Source: Hydractinia symbiolongicarpus
Taxonomy: Eukaryota > Cnidaria > Hydrozoa > Anthoathecata > Hydractiniidae
Length of the DNA stretch: 64,000 nucleotides
Direction of reading: 5' to 3'
Assembly (NCBI RefSeq): GCF_029227915.1
Contig: NC_079885.1
Span: 20,285,001-20,349,000 of the forward strand
The translations under genes were made by a program, and so were the position numbers. This document shows, piece by piece, positions 1-11,200 of the stretch. Positions within the stretch are counted from its first letter, which is position 1, and each line of letters starts with the position of its first letter. The notes under the pieces are model-generated. The model had not been told where the DNA came from and did no database searches. It saw only the letters and a list, made by a program, of their open reading frames with translations.

Positions 1-2502
1 GAGTAGCTAGGCTCTTCTACGCCTATGTTATTCTGACCTTGGTGGCTTGTCTGGGTAGATGATATAGGAATTTTGGTTAGGCGTGAGTTTTGAATAAAAC
101 TGGCCAGTTGGATGGCGTTTGGTTGATTTTAAAAGAAGGTAAGTACAGTTTATGAAACAGAGATATATAAAAAACGTAACCGGCTAATATTTAGCTGCGC
201 CTAACAAATCACTTTACATATCTACCACAAAAACCCTTCCAGGGTACAGTCCAATGGTTCAAGAAGGTAACTTTCGACTTGCTATCTAGTTAAATCCTCA
301 TGTATTTGTAACTTAAGGTATGCCAGGAAATATTTTGTTTAAAATCGTTCAGTTAAGGCCATAAAAATGTATCTACATAGTTTAAGTTATTTAAGGGTTA
401 TAGTTATTTGTCATGGTATTTCGTACCAAAACGCCCAGCATAAATTGAACTAAGAAAAATACAATTTTTAGAGCTCTGCATATTTAGTTGTCAATGCCAA
501 AAAGTATATTGTGCGAAACGTCTCTACTGTAATACTAATATCTACAGCTGTATCAAGAGGTCAGTAGAGCACGTTCCCCTGTCCTTCCTCCCTTAAGTTA
601 ATGTGGGAACCAAGCAACCATTTGTCGAAAAGAGTTTAAGGGCTGGAAATAAATGTAATGTTAGACTCAACAATTTTGGTCATGTTGTTTTTATTAATGT
701 AGCTAAGTTCTATATATTCACAACAGATACAAGTTTATATCTATGATGTAAAAGTTCATAAGGGCTTTGTTTTTATGCAAAGTAGGATCACCAAGGAAGA
801 AGCACTGTTAGAATTAATAATACTTTTCGTTAGCCTGTGGAAAATGTCATGGAGTTTACCTATCGTACAAATTGATTGTATCGCAATCTCGTACAGCCTT
901 CTCCCCCTCTTAGCATAAAGTCTTGAAAATAAGTTGGACGGGGTTGATTAGCATGAAGACTGCGATTTTAATGTTGTTTCTGTCGGTATTTAAATCAGCT
1001 AATACGAGGACACACCCGTCGCAAAAATGTTGACCAAATGTATCGTATATGTTATATAGTGGATTCGTGGCAAGGTTTTTTCTCGCACACACACACACAC
1101 ACACACGCAGATACACAACAGGTATTATTAACATAGCGATGCTCTTCGTAATAAATATAATATGAAAGAAGAAACAGAGAAATCAAAAGTATGAGAATTG
1201 TTGGTGGAAAAGGGGTTACTCTATGAGCTGTTAGACCGCCTCCACCTAAAACTAACCTTCTCCACTTCCCACTAACACCTTTAACGTAAGTTCGAAGCAA
1301 TCTTACAATATGTATTTACTATTTTTATGCTGTTGTGAGTGAGTCTGTGAGTAAAAACTTTATCTAAGGTGTGGCGCGACGTGATTGTAAAATCGTGAAT
1401 TGGTTATTCAAAAATCCTATAAAAAACAAAACTCATTTGTAGTAAACACCCCCGTCCAAATAAAACAGAACTCTAAAACTACCTCCTTATACAGTTGTAG
1501 TTTTTTAGCCTAGTGTTCCTTTCGCTCTAAACCGTACCGGGGTGCACCCAATGCGCGTCACCGAGTTCTCTCAGTTCAATCAGTTTAGCTTGTTTAAATA
1601 CAGCGGAACCGTCGGATATAAGAAAATATCTGCGGAGGAAACTTTTATTATTGTTTGCATCTGTAATCGATTTATGATGTTATCTTCTCGAAATGTGATG
1701 TTTGTTTTGTTTCACTATGTTTGACTTACTCGTTCGTTCTTTATTATTGCTAACAATGATGTTTTTTCCTCATGTTTGCTGTGTCATGACATTAAAGGGG
1801 ATCAAAGAAAAAATGGATAGAAAAAAGTTAATTTCTTATTGAAAGTCCACAGTTACGAGGAGATTAAATCAGATAGAAACGAAAATTGGTTGTCATAAAA
1901 TGTATTTTTTATTTACAGAAGCTGTCTGATAGAAGTTTTTCAGAGAATATTAAAGGTAAAAAGTACTTTATTTAGACTTAAGCGACTTTTGTGTACGTTC
2001 CCTTTTTTCACTTCATTAAATCATTAATAGTTCTAATTAGATGATATTGTCGCATAGACTTGTTTTTGTGGATTACGCTAATGATCTTTAATTTTGTTCC
2101 AAGATAATTCTAAGCCGTAAACGTTTAGTTGCTTTAAAGAGTTTTATTAAAAAAAAACAAGACTGTTTTTCAAAAGTCAATGTCTCAAACAAAAAAAACT
2201 CTGCGAGAAATACTCGTTAGCATGTTAGTATTTAAGACGTGCTGCAGGGATCGTTCATTATCATCAATTTTATGCAATTTCACCGTTTTATTTCCATAAA
2301 AACTTTCTCCAAGAAAAAAAATCCATTTTAAATTAAAAAAAAAATACATTTTTGTTTAACGGACGTAAACTTATAGAATCTGCTTTTTCAGAAATGAGAT
2401 ATTTTTGTTGTTGTTATGCTCAATACAATATTAATACATTTTGAAGGGGAGAAAAACATACCAGTTGAGAAATATTAATCATAATTTCTTTTTTAGAAAA
2501 AG
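1..2502. other. Non-coding flank, no gene seen
   Basis: No exon with family similarity was recognised on either strand. The stretch holds an AC dinucleotide array near 1085-1106 and one copy of a dispersed motif near 828-860. A TTTTTTAG acceptor just before 2496 suggests that the sulfotransferase gene to the right has an untranslated first exon somewhere in this flank. Confidence 0.5.
1085..1106. repeat. (AC)n microsatellite
   Basis: About eleven uninterrupted AC dinucleotides. They produce artificial open frames rich in Val and Cys on the minus strand. Confidence 0.9.
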
Positions 2503-4359
2503 ATGGATGACCAATCCCAAAAACGTGTCAATGGAATGCAACATGGAACGAATTTAACTGATCGTATACATAAGACTCTCATTGTTCTCATATGTGGTGT
2601 GTTTATTATTTTTGTACTAGAATGCACACACATGCTGAGGTCATCATCTTGCTATTCACAGCAAGGTAAGTGGGTCTTTAACCTAAAAATTAATCTTTAA
2701 ATTCAATTAAATTCGTTTTTATATTATTTATGTGATATCACCAGGAGTTTTAAATGAGGCAATTTTATGTGTTGATAATTTGTTTCTTTAAAATTTTTAA
2801 AATATATATTTTTCTTTAAGAACATCATAGTTTTAATTAGGCTGGACACACCGAAATTAGTTAAAAATACGGACAGATTAAAGAAAGCTGACATCGATTC
2901 TATAACATCGGTAGAAATAAATTAATGAGTTATCTCATTGTAAAACAATAGCTACATAGTAAAAACAGACGGGGAACTGTTCAGAACAAATGTTTCTTTA
3001 AAATCGAATCACTTTGTTCTCCATCTTTAAAAGAATGAGTACTTTCTACTTTCTTGGTATGTTCTTAAATTTTGGAAAAATCTGTTAATATAAGCTAAGT
3101 TGCTAATTTATATATTAAAAAACATGTTTACTTTCAGGTTACTATAACATGATCGTTAAAAAAGACGAGCCAATCAATGAGGTACAACTATTTTTTTATT
3201 TGTTGAAATTTTGTGCTTAGATATTACATTTTTTAAAACATTTTCCGCCCAAGATTCAATCATTTCATTTACTCCAATTTTTTCTCAATTTTAGCTCAGT
3301 TGCAAAAGATTGTAGCGTCTAACTTTATTTACGTTTTGCATCGAAGTTAAAGTGTAAACTGGTCTTGAAGTTCTTCGGCGTGTATGTCAGTATGACACGA
3401 TTCATTGTTTATTACTGTTGTAGGCACCCTCATCCAACCTGCGAAATGAGAAAATGATGGCTCATACAAAGTCTTCTATCGATTCATTTTCAATTTCTCC
3501 CAACTCACAAAATAATGAAATTGATTTAATTGAACAAGTCGACGATCAAATAACTCGACAGTTACGTTTGCGCGAGTTTTGTTACCACAAACAAACTCGA
3601 ATAAAAGCTAAAAACAAAAATAATTTAAAAAATATATTCTACAGCGATCGTAAAAATGTGATATATTGCTCTGTGCCAAAAGTCGCTTGTACAAATTGGA
3701 AAAGAGTTTTACAGGTTTTCGAAGAAAATATAGAACATCCTATGGAAATCGACAATAAAGAAGCTGTCCACACACTAAAATATTCAATTTTCGCCACCAT
3801 CAATGCCACAGAAATCATGTGGAGAAAAAACTTATATTATTCTTTCTTATTTGTTCGCCATCCTCTTGAACGATTGTTATCTGCATACCGTAACAAGCTT
3901 CAAGATCCGTACAACTCCGTCTTTCAGCGCTCAGTTGGTTCGAAAATATTGAAACTTTACCGCGTTGGGTTGACTAAAAAGCAATACAACGAAGGCAAGA
4001 ATGTAACCTTTAAGGAATTTATAAATTATGTCATACAAACATTTAATAATAACGGTGCTAAAGGCTTAGATGAACACTGGCGAATTATCCATTCCTTGTG
4101 CAACCCTTGCACGATGAAATATAACTTCATTGGTAAAATGGAGACGTTAGTGGAAGATGCAAAACAGGTTTTAAAAGAACTTGGTGCGGATAAACAAGTG
4201 CAATTTCCTTCAAACGCTACAGATAAATATCAAGTCAGAGTTAATGAACTTATGAAGAAATATTACTCATCTATCCCTGCTGAAAGTATTAAGCAGCTGT
4301 ATGAAATATATGAAGATGATTTCGTTTCGTTTGGATATGACTTGCCTAGTTATGTATAA
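2503..4359 (+). CDS. Carbohydrate sulfotransferase (HNK-1/chondroitin type)
   Basis: Three exons, 2503-2665, 3138-3181 and 3424-4359, join in frame to 380 aa; junction phases are 1 and 0, all with GT-AG ends. The first exon encodes a short cytoplasmic head and one hydrophobic segment (about residues 25-41), so this is a type II Golgi membrane protein. The lumenal domain has the two PAPS-binding motifs of the Sulfotransfer_2 family: PKVACTNWKR (about 154-163, 5'-phosphosulfate loop) and RHPLERLLSAYR (about 214-225, 3'-phosphate site). Members (human CHST8-CHST14) move sulfate from PAPS to GalNAc or glucuronate on glycans and proteoglycans. The length is typical of the family. The acceptor sugar cannot be told from sequence. 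An acceptor-like TTTTTTAG lies a few bases before the ATG, so a 5'UTR intron is likely. Confidence 0.93.
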
Positions 4360-4560
4360 GCTCACAAATAGGTTTCCAATCAACGGCGATATTCCGTATT
4401 TGTAAATCATTGTAACAGGAAACATAACATATTATCTATGACTAGCATCCTCATAGGTCTTTTTATTAGATTTGTCAATAAGCGCTGTGCAGACGAGGGT
4501 TAAAAATCCTTGGAAATGAGATTGTTAGTATCAATTAAAGCAACATGATGCAGTCAATTT

Positions 4561-4740
4561 ACCCAATGGTGGCTTTGCAGTAGAGCGTTTGCCTCCAGTG
4601 CGGAAAGTCTTCGGTTCAAATCCCGGTGGAATCATGCTAAAGGCTTTAAAATTGTAAATCGATCCTTTCTGCTTAACGTTCAGCATAAGAATAGAATTGA
4701 TATCTTATGTGGTTGTCTAGTTAATTGATTGATTACAAAT
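4561..4740 (+). mobile_element. tRNA-derived SINE, Trp-like head
   Basis: The stretch contains a box A-like TGGCTTTGCAGTAGAGCG and a box B-like GGTTCAAATCC, spaced as in a tRNA. Between them is a possible anticodon stem around the loop CTCCAGT, which would give anticodon CCA (Trp). The T stem and acceptor stem do not pair well. A non-tRNA body follows and ends in short ATTGATTGATT repeats, as in SINE tails. A functional tRNA gene is therefore unlikely. Only one copy is in the window, so the boundaries are approximate. Confidence 0.55.
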
Positions 4741-5220
4741 CACCCAAAAGAAAATTTCCTTTCACCAGCTTAATTTAAGGCTGTAGGGAGCTGTCCCATC
4801 AAAGTATCATAGGAGTAGAAGAGTCTTGGGGACGAGGTTGCAAAAAATAGGAAAATATATATTTTTCCGATTACATGCAACACGAGAAATAAGTAAAATA
4901 GATATTTTCGGTGCATATATTGAAAAAATTTAAACCTAATAAATTGTGCGATATGAACTATATACAGATATCTCCTGTGTAGTAGTACATTTATGTTAAA
5001 ACATAGTGCATATATAACATGTATACCACAAGCCAAGCTGTAAATACATTTGTCATTAGCGCGAAATGCAACCGCGCAAAATTTGCAGGAGTCTAGGTAA
5101 GGCGTAGAAATATGTTTTTTGAATCCTGTCTGTCTATCGGCTCTTAAAAATAAAATAAAAAAGTTTGCAAAGACTTTCAAATCATTCAGACTTTCAAATT
5201 TTGTTGGTTTTGAATTACGT
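4741..5220. other. Intergenic, 3' side of two convergent genes
   Basis: Nothing coding was recognised. The sulfotransferase and the glutamate-receptor-like gene converge here. On the minus strand the receptor's stop codon is embedded in GAAAAATAAACG, so an AATAAA-type signal overlaps the stop; a longer 3'UTR cannot be excluded. Confidence 0.4.
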
Positions 5221-8200
5221 TTATTTTTCCACTCTTCTTTTCAATTCTATCATTTCTCTTCTTATCGTCCGCGACATATCCATGATTTCAAATTTCACTT
5301 GCTTTTCGGCTTCCTTCATTTTCTTTGTAGTGGACTGGACTGTTCGTTCAACTAAATCAGCAATCACTTTCTCTTCTTTTGTCAAACTTACCATGTCGAT
5401 TTTTTGACCTTAAGAAGAAGAAAATATAAAATTGTATTTGACCCAAATACAATTGTATTTAATCCAAGTACAATAACTCAAATTTCAATAATTCGGACCG
5501 ATTTCGAATTCCCTTGAACCGTGACTAATTCTTTTTCATAAAATATCCCCGATAACTCGAATCCTTGATAATTCGAACATTTGATAATTCGAACCAATAC
5601 TTATGTCCCTTGGGGCAATACTTCACCGATAACTTAAATTGGAGAAAAATGGAAATCGATTTTTTTGCATGCAGCTAAGGCTTAATTCCTTGCCCGTTGT
5701 TATTGATAAAGATATTTGAGCTTAGGCACAGAGCGACATTAGAAACTTTTTGCAATGATGTATTGGTATGGTTTTCATATGAAAAAAAATTGCGAGCGAG
5801 TTCTTGCGAGTTATCAATAATCGATGCCTTGATAACTCGAGCTATTTTCTCGGTTACTGTGTGTCTTCGAGTTTCAGGATTCTACAGTACATTCAAGTTA
5901 AGTACAATTGTATTCAACCCAAGTACAATTGTATTTAGCTCAAGTAAAATTGTATTCAACCCAAGTATAATTGTATTTAGCTCAAGTAAAATTGTATTCA
6001 ACCCAAGTATAATTGTATTTAGCTCAAGTAAAATTGTATTCAACCCAAGTACAATTATATCAAACCTAAGTACAATAGTAACCCCACCAAGTAAAATTTT
6101 ATTTGAATAAAGATATCATTGTACATCATGCGACTACATTAGAGTAAAACAAATGAACAAACCTTCTGTGTCGTTTTCTCCGACATAACCAGCATTTTTT
6201 CCGATATGACTTTCTCTATTGTAGATATACTTTACAAACAGATCAAATCCTAGCCCAATGATAAAGAAAGCCAACAACAGGTAAAACAACATGTACATGA
6301 AGTTTATAAACTCTTCAGAATTTGCATCAATTAAAGCAATTTCCTTTGCTTCTTTTTTCACAAGGATAGTGGGATCCATCTAAGAAAAAATAATATTTTT
6401 TATTCTCGCGTCTTTATCATTACCAATTAAGGAATTAGATTAAGTGCTAATACTTTCGCAAATTTCGCAAAAACTGAACTGTCCATATTTTTCAAGAATA
6501 TCGAGTCGCAGAGGTTTATATTGGCGACATGCAACAATTTAGCGATTTTTTTTCACTGTGAAAGTTTCTATCCTCAAAAATTTCTAAACTTAAAGTAGGA
6601 TTTTATTGCAAGTACCACAAAGGAAGTTTTACAGTTCTTGTAGCGCTTATTTGGACACAACTGTACAACTCTGAAATCGTACTTACTACCAATTAGACAA
6701 AAGGTGTGTGCTAACCAGTTAGCTATCGAGTTGTATGAGTGTATAAAATCTTCTTAGCCTTGTTTTGTACTTACTTTTAAAACAATTTCAATTCCTATTA
6801 GAATGCAGACTTAAGAAAAAAAATTTAGAACATTTCTAGAGGTGCAATTCCTTAGTCCGCTGTAGACATGGACAAGTTTAAAATGCGTAATGCTTGTGAA
6901 ATTTAACTTCTATTTTGATCAGCATTGCAATACTCGCGTGCTTCATCGAAAGAATACCTTTAATACGTAGTTAACGATGAACTACGTAATATACATCGTT
7001 TTATCACCGGAACTATAGAACCAAAACCTTACAAAAATGCATTACACAAATTTTTATCATTAGCAACCGCTAAATATAAAAATAAAAAAAAAATTCGTTG
7101 CCTTTTGCAGCTAGTTGAACTTTTTGGCTGCCTCCTGCATACTCATCCCCAGGATTTGTTATCTGATGTCAAAACCGCTGCGCTTACTTGACGGCTAACA
7201 TAATCCTGCTACAACCTGGCTTTCATAATCAGTATAGCGTCCATGAATAATTAATGAGGTTGTCTCTCTTACAATCTCTGCCCCTAGTGAAAGCAACTTG
7301 ATCGATTCCTCGTTGTTTATTTGCATATGGCAAGGTCGATGGATCCTGGTTGTTTATATTTTAACACTTAACTTTACAAAGTTTTATTTTAAGCCAGGTT
7401 ATTATTTGTTCCGCCTGAAATTACATTTTATAGTGAAGAAATCTTTTAAGAAACATTATTTATGAAAATAATGCGGTCGTGTCTGATAAGATAAAGCTGA
7501 TTTTGTTGGGACATACTAATACATAGCTAGCCACTTAGTAAGATGGCTAGCCGTTATATTCACAAGTCAAGTATCTCTTTTAGCCACAGTGGTAAGTCTT
7601 AGATTGTGGCATCTATCTGGCTATATTCTACCTAATAAATAAAAAAACCAAAGGCTAGCTAAATAAGTAAAAAAATGTTTCCAATGCTTTATATAGTTTA
7701 GCTAGATATTTTTAAGCAACCCAGTTGTTAAAACTAGGTTTAAGAATTTGGCCAAGAATTAAGCAACTTGCTTAATTTTTGAGCCAACCTTCAAGCCTTA
7801 CATCTACGCTATGACCCCTTCACTTTGTTAGCGCCTTTCCCAGTTGAACTATGGCAAAAGTCTTTCCAGAAGCAACACATATATACTGCGTTTGAACAGA
7901 AGATCGCGTACTTTAGCGTGCTAAATTCACTACCGGTAAACACGATCTAAAGATCTGATTTATATTATACGAATTATGTTAGTAAAAATATTGACAGGTG
8001 CTAAATACAACCAACGAAGGTACTTGTGAGCAACGAAGGTACTTGTGAGCAACGAAGGTAATGGCAATGTAAATCTTGACCAAGAGGTTATAGATTTTTC
8101 ACTTGTTTATCACTTAAATGTGTTCCTTATAGTGTCATATATTGTATACATACATTCTTTCTTTGGTACGTACTATTTCAGGAAAATCTTGAAGAAAATA

Positions 8201-11200
8201 TGTCTTTTGGCCAATTTAACCTTAGTTGTAAATCCCTTTTATGGTGTTCTTAGTTATGCAAGGTGACAATCACTTCCGAATTCCCAAATTTTGCTTCAAA
8301 GCGGGACATTTCTAGCTAGCTACATGTCGGGCAGGTTCTCATTAATTTTTATTACTAATTTTATTCCTGTGTCCGGTAATACAGAGTAAACAGTATAACT
8401 TTTGAACAAGCACCTGCTGAATCTTTCATTATATCGGACAGCGAGGCGAACACTGTCCAGATGCTGGAAAAGATGCAAAATGCATTGGGGACGAGGTTGT
8501 ATGGTACCTATACTTAATATATACAATTTTTAAATAGTTTAAGATGCTTTTTCTCACATTAACTGACAAAAGTCATGTTTTCCAGAAGGCGGTAAGAACA
8601 ACCTTTATTTTTATTCGAAAGTGAACAATGAAAAAATCCGCCAAAATAACATCTTTCATTTAATGCTTGATTCAATATTTTTTTATTATTTTGTTCAATT
8701 TTTTAAAACATTTGTCATACTTAGGAATCCCCTCGTGTTTTAATGTCTTTGTAACAAAACCCGCCATCTTTATAGCAATTTGTTGCATATATTATTATGA
8801 CGCGTAAATAAATTATCTATGTCGGGTGTAAACCAATCGCATTACAGAACTCACCAGTCTGTACCAGATGTTTCTTGAACGTGCCTCAATATAAAAAAGG
8901 CAAGAACCCCTGGGGATGGTTGTGTCTGCTGTTCCCATGACGGTAAAAAATGTTATATATAGTCAAGATATGTTGACTAATATTTTTTATTTTCCGCCTT
9001 ATAAGGGGAAATACCTTTCGTGAATAGTCCTTTTCGTAAGAGTTCACTCTCGCAAAAAATATATTTTACCCTACTTCGCAAAAACAAGCTTCGATTTTAC
9101 TAGATTTCGCGAAATGGCGAAAGTTTTTTCCTTTAAAATAATGCCAAAATTACCTTAGAAGATTGTGAATCTCGGTACTCGCCTTCCATAACATCCGTCG
9201 AATCTGCATTTTTATTTACGTACTTCCGTAAGCAAGGAGGCCAATCTGATTCTGTGACGAATGGACTGACGGTAGTGGAAATATCGTAAAAGGACATGCC
9301 ATAAGATTGGGAAAAGGAATAGATGTTTTGAAGTTTGAAAGTGACATCCTTGATTTTTGAAAAGCGCTCTTTGTAGTAATATTCCAATTGACGGGAATCC
9401 ATTGCTAATCCTGAAAAAGAGGAGAAATAAAAAAATCTTTAGAAACCAAAAGTAATGATTATTGAAAGACGGGCCACTCACCATGAGGAGGATAATTCTC
9501 ATTACAGAAGACGAAATAGTTTCAAATTCTACGTCGCTTTAATTAAGAAAGTAGTGTCGCTAAATAATTTGGTTTCATTATTTTAGCTTGATGGAATATC
9601 TTCCAAATGAGTACTACTTTAAGTACTATTTTATTGAATAAGGGGCCTTTTATAAATGAGGGAGCGCTTATTCCAAGGCGGAGGATCCTTTTACGGGTAT
9701 CCGTCTGTCACGCAAGATGGTAGCTTACCTCTTACCTATTACCCGTATACGTCAGTCCGTCTGTCACGCAAGATGGTAGCTTAGCTGTGCAAGTAGCGAG
9801 ACGCACGCAGTACGGTATAAAAAAGACCGGCGAACCCGTGGATTTTTCCACGGGCTAACGACTATTCATATAATTTATATAATCATCTTTTTTCAATAAC
9901 CATTGAATCATAAGAAAGTACAGGATCGTCAGTGGCTAAACCATATTATCATAAATTCTTCTTCACAAAAGTTTCATTTTTCTTCACATTTCCCTGGTTT
10001 TGGGAACCTGAATTGTCCGGATACATGCAAAACTTAACAACCGCAAGGTGAAGAGCATGGACGTAAGAATAGAGACATTCCAAATATATTTAGCGCACCC
10101 TCGTCACATTTGTGTAATGAAGTCTTGTTTCCAAGATTTTAGATTATAATAAGTAGCTTCTATACAAATACTTACCATCAACTTCTCCAGTTGCGATCAA
10201 TCTTTCCAATTCTTCAATTGAACTAGCTTCTACAAAACGTATATTACAGTGAATCACCTTTACGTGAAAATTATTTTTTCGCGATTTTTGCGAAAGGTAA
10301 CGTTATTTTAACTCACGAAAAACTTCGTAAAATTTTTTTCTCTAATTTTGTTTTGTTATAAAATCATGTTCTGAAATTGCTCGCACCAATGATAAACTAC
10401 TTATCCAACTAAAGTCTCACACAATATTACATATATTTTTTTCGTTCTGATATTCCTGATTCGTCTGATATTTGTAAGGCCCAAAAAACATGAGTTGTAC
10501 TCGAACCGTGTGAGAACTAGTAGTTATTAAATTTTAATGTTTAAAGCTTGTTGCTAATTATTGGCTAAAATCTGGCCTGGCAAAGCTTTATCAAAAAAAG
10601 AAAATTCTATATAAAAATTAAAGTATTTTTGGATGCCTAAAGTGTATAAAGGTGTAATGGTATAAAAAAGTACTGCAGTTTTAGTCCGAAGTTGAGTAGA
10701 AGTCTTAATTCAAAAAATGGCATGTCGAATTAACAAGTCTGAGACGTAAAAAACTAACTCTCTTTAGTTTCATATCAAAAAAGTAAATTAGATTAGTGAT
10801 TTATGCCTACATACTTCTCAAAGTAGCCTAAGGAAACTGTAAAATCAATTAACATTGCACTTTATAACAATATTCTAATTCGAACTGATTATTTCTGCCG
10901 TGATCTGATAAATATATGGAGAAAAACACCCTCTAATTAGTTCCACACTTTTTCATTCTTGCACTTTTTTCTGTCCTTAAGGTTTTCCTACCTATTGCTA
11001 TTCCTTTTTCCTTCGAAATGATTTGCTTTGCCACTGAAGTTTCTGGTAAGTGACCAACCTAATGTATAGTTTAGAATTGTGTAAATGGCATAATTGAGAC
11101 ATAAAGGAAACGCTTCAAATAGAGTAATTTTAATAATTAATTACCGATTCCTGATTTATTAAATTTTAAGTAAAAACTGCACTAAAGGCACAATATATGC

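Noticed and set aside
4561-4640. Functional tRNA-Trp gene
   Set aside because: Acceptor and T stems do not pair, and a SINE-like body and tail follow.
6134-6379. Independent gene for a small single-pass membrane protein
   Set aside because: An acceptor directly precedes its Met and the phase matches receptor exon 7; its hydrophobic segment fits iGluR M4.
8045-8266. 73-codon plus-strand frame
   Set aside because: It starts inside a tandem duplication, has no similarity and lies in an intron of the opposite-strand receptor gene.
9133-9153. Receptor ending at the stop just after exon 7
   Set aside because: It would drop the last membrane segment; a good GTAATT donor at 9153 joins in phase to the exon at 6379.
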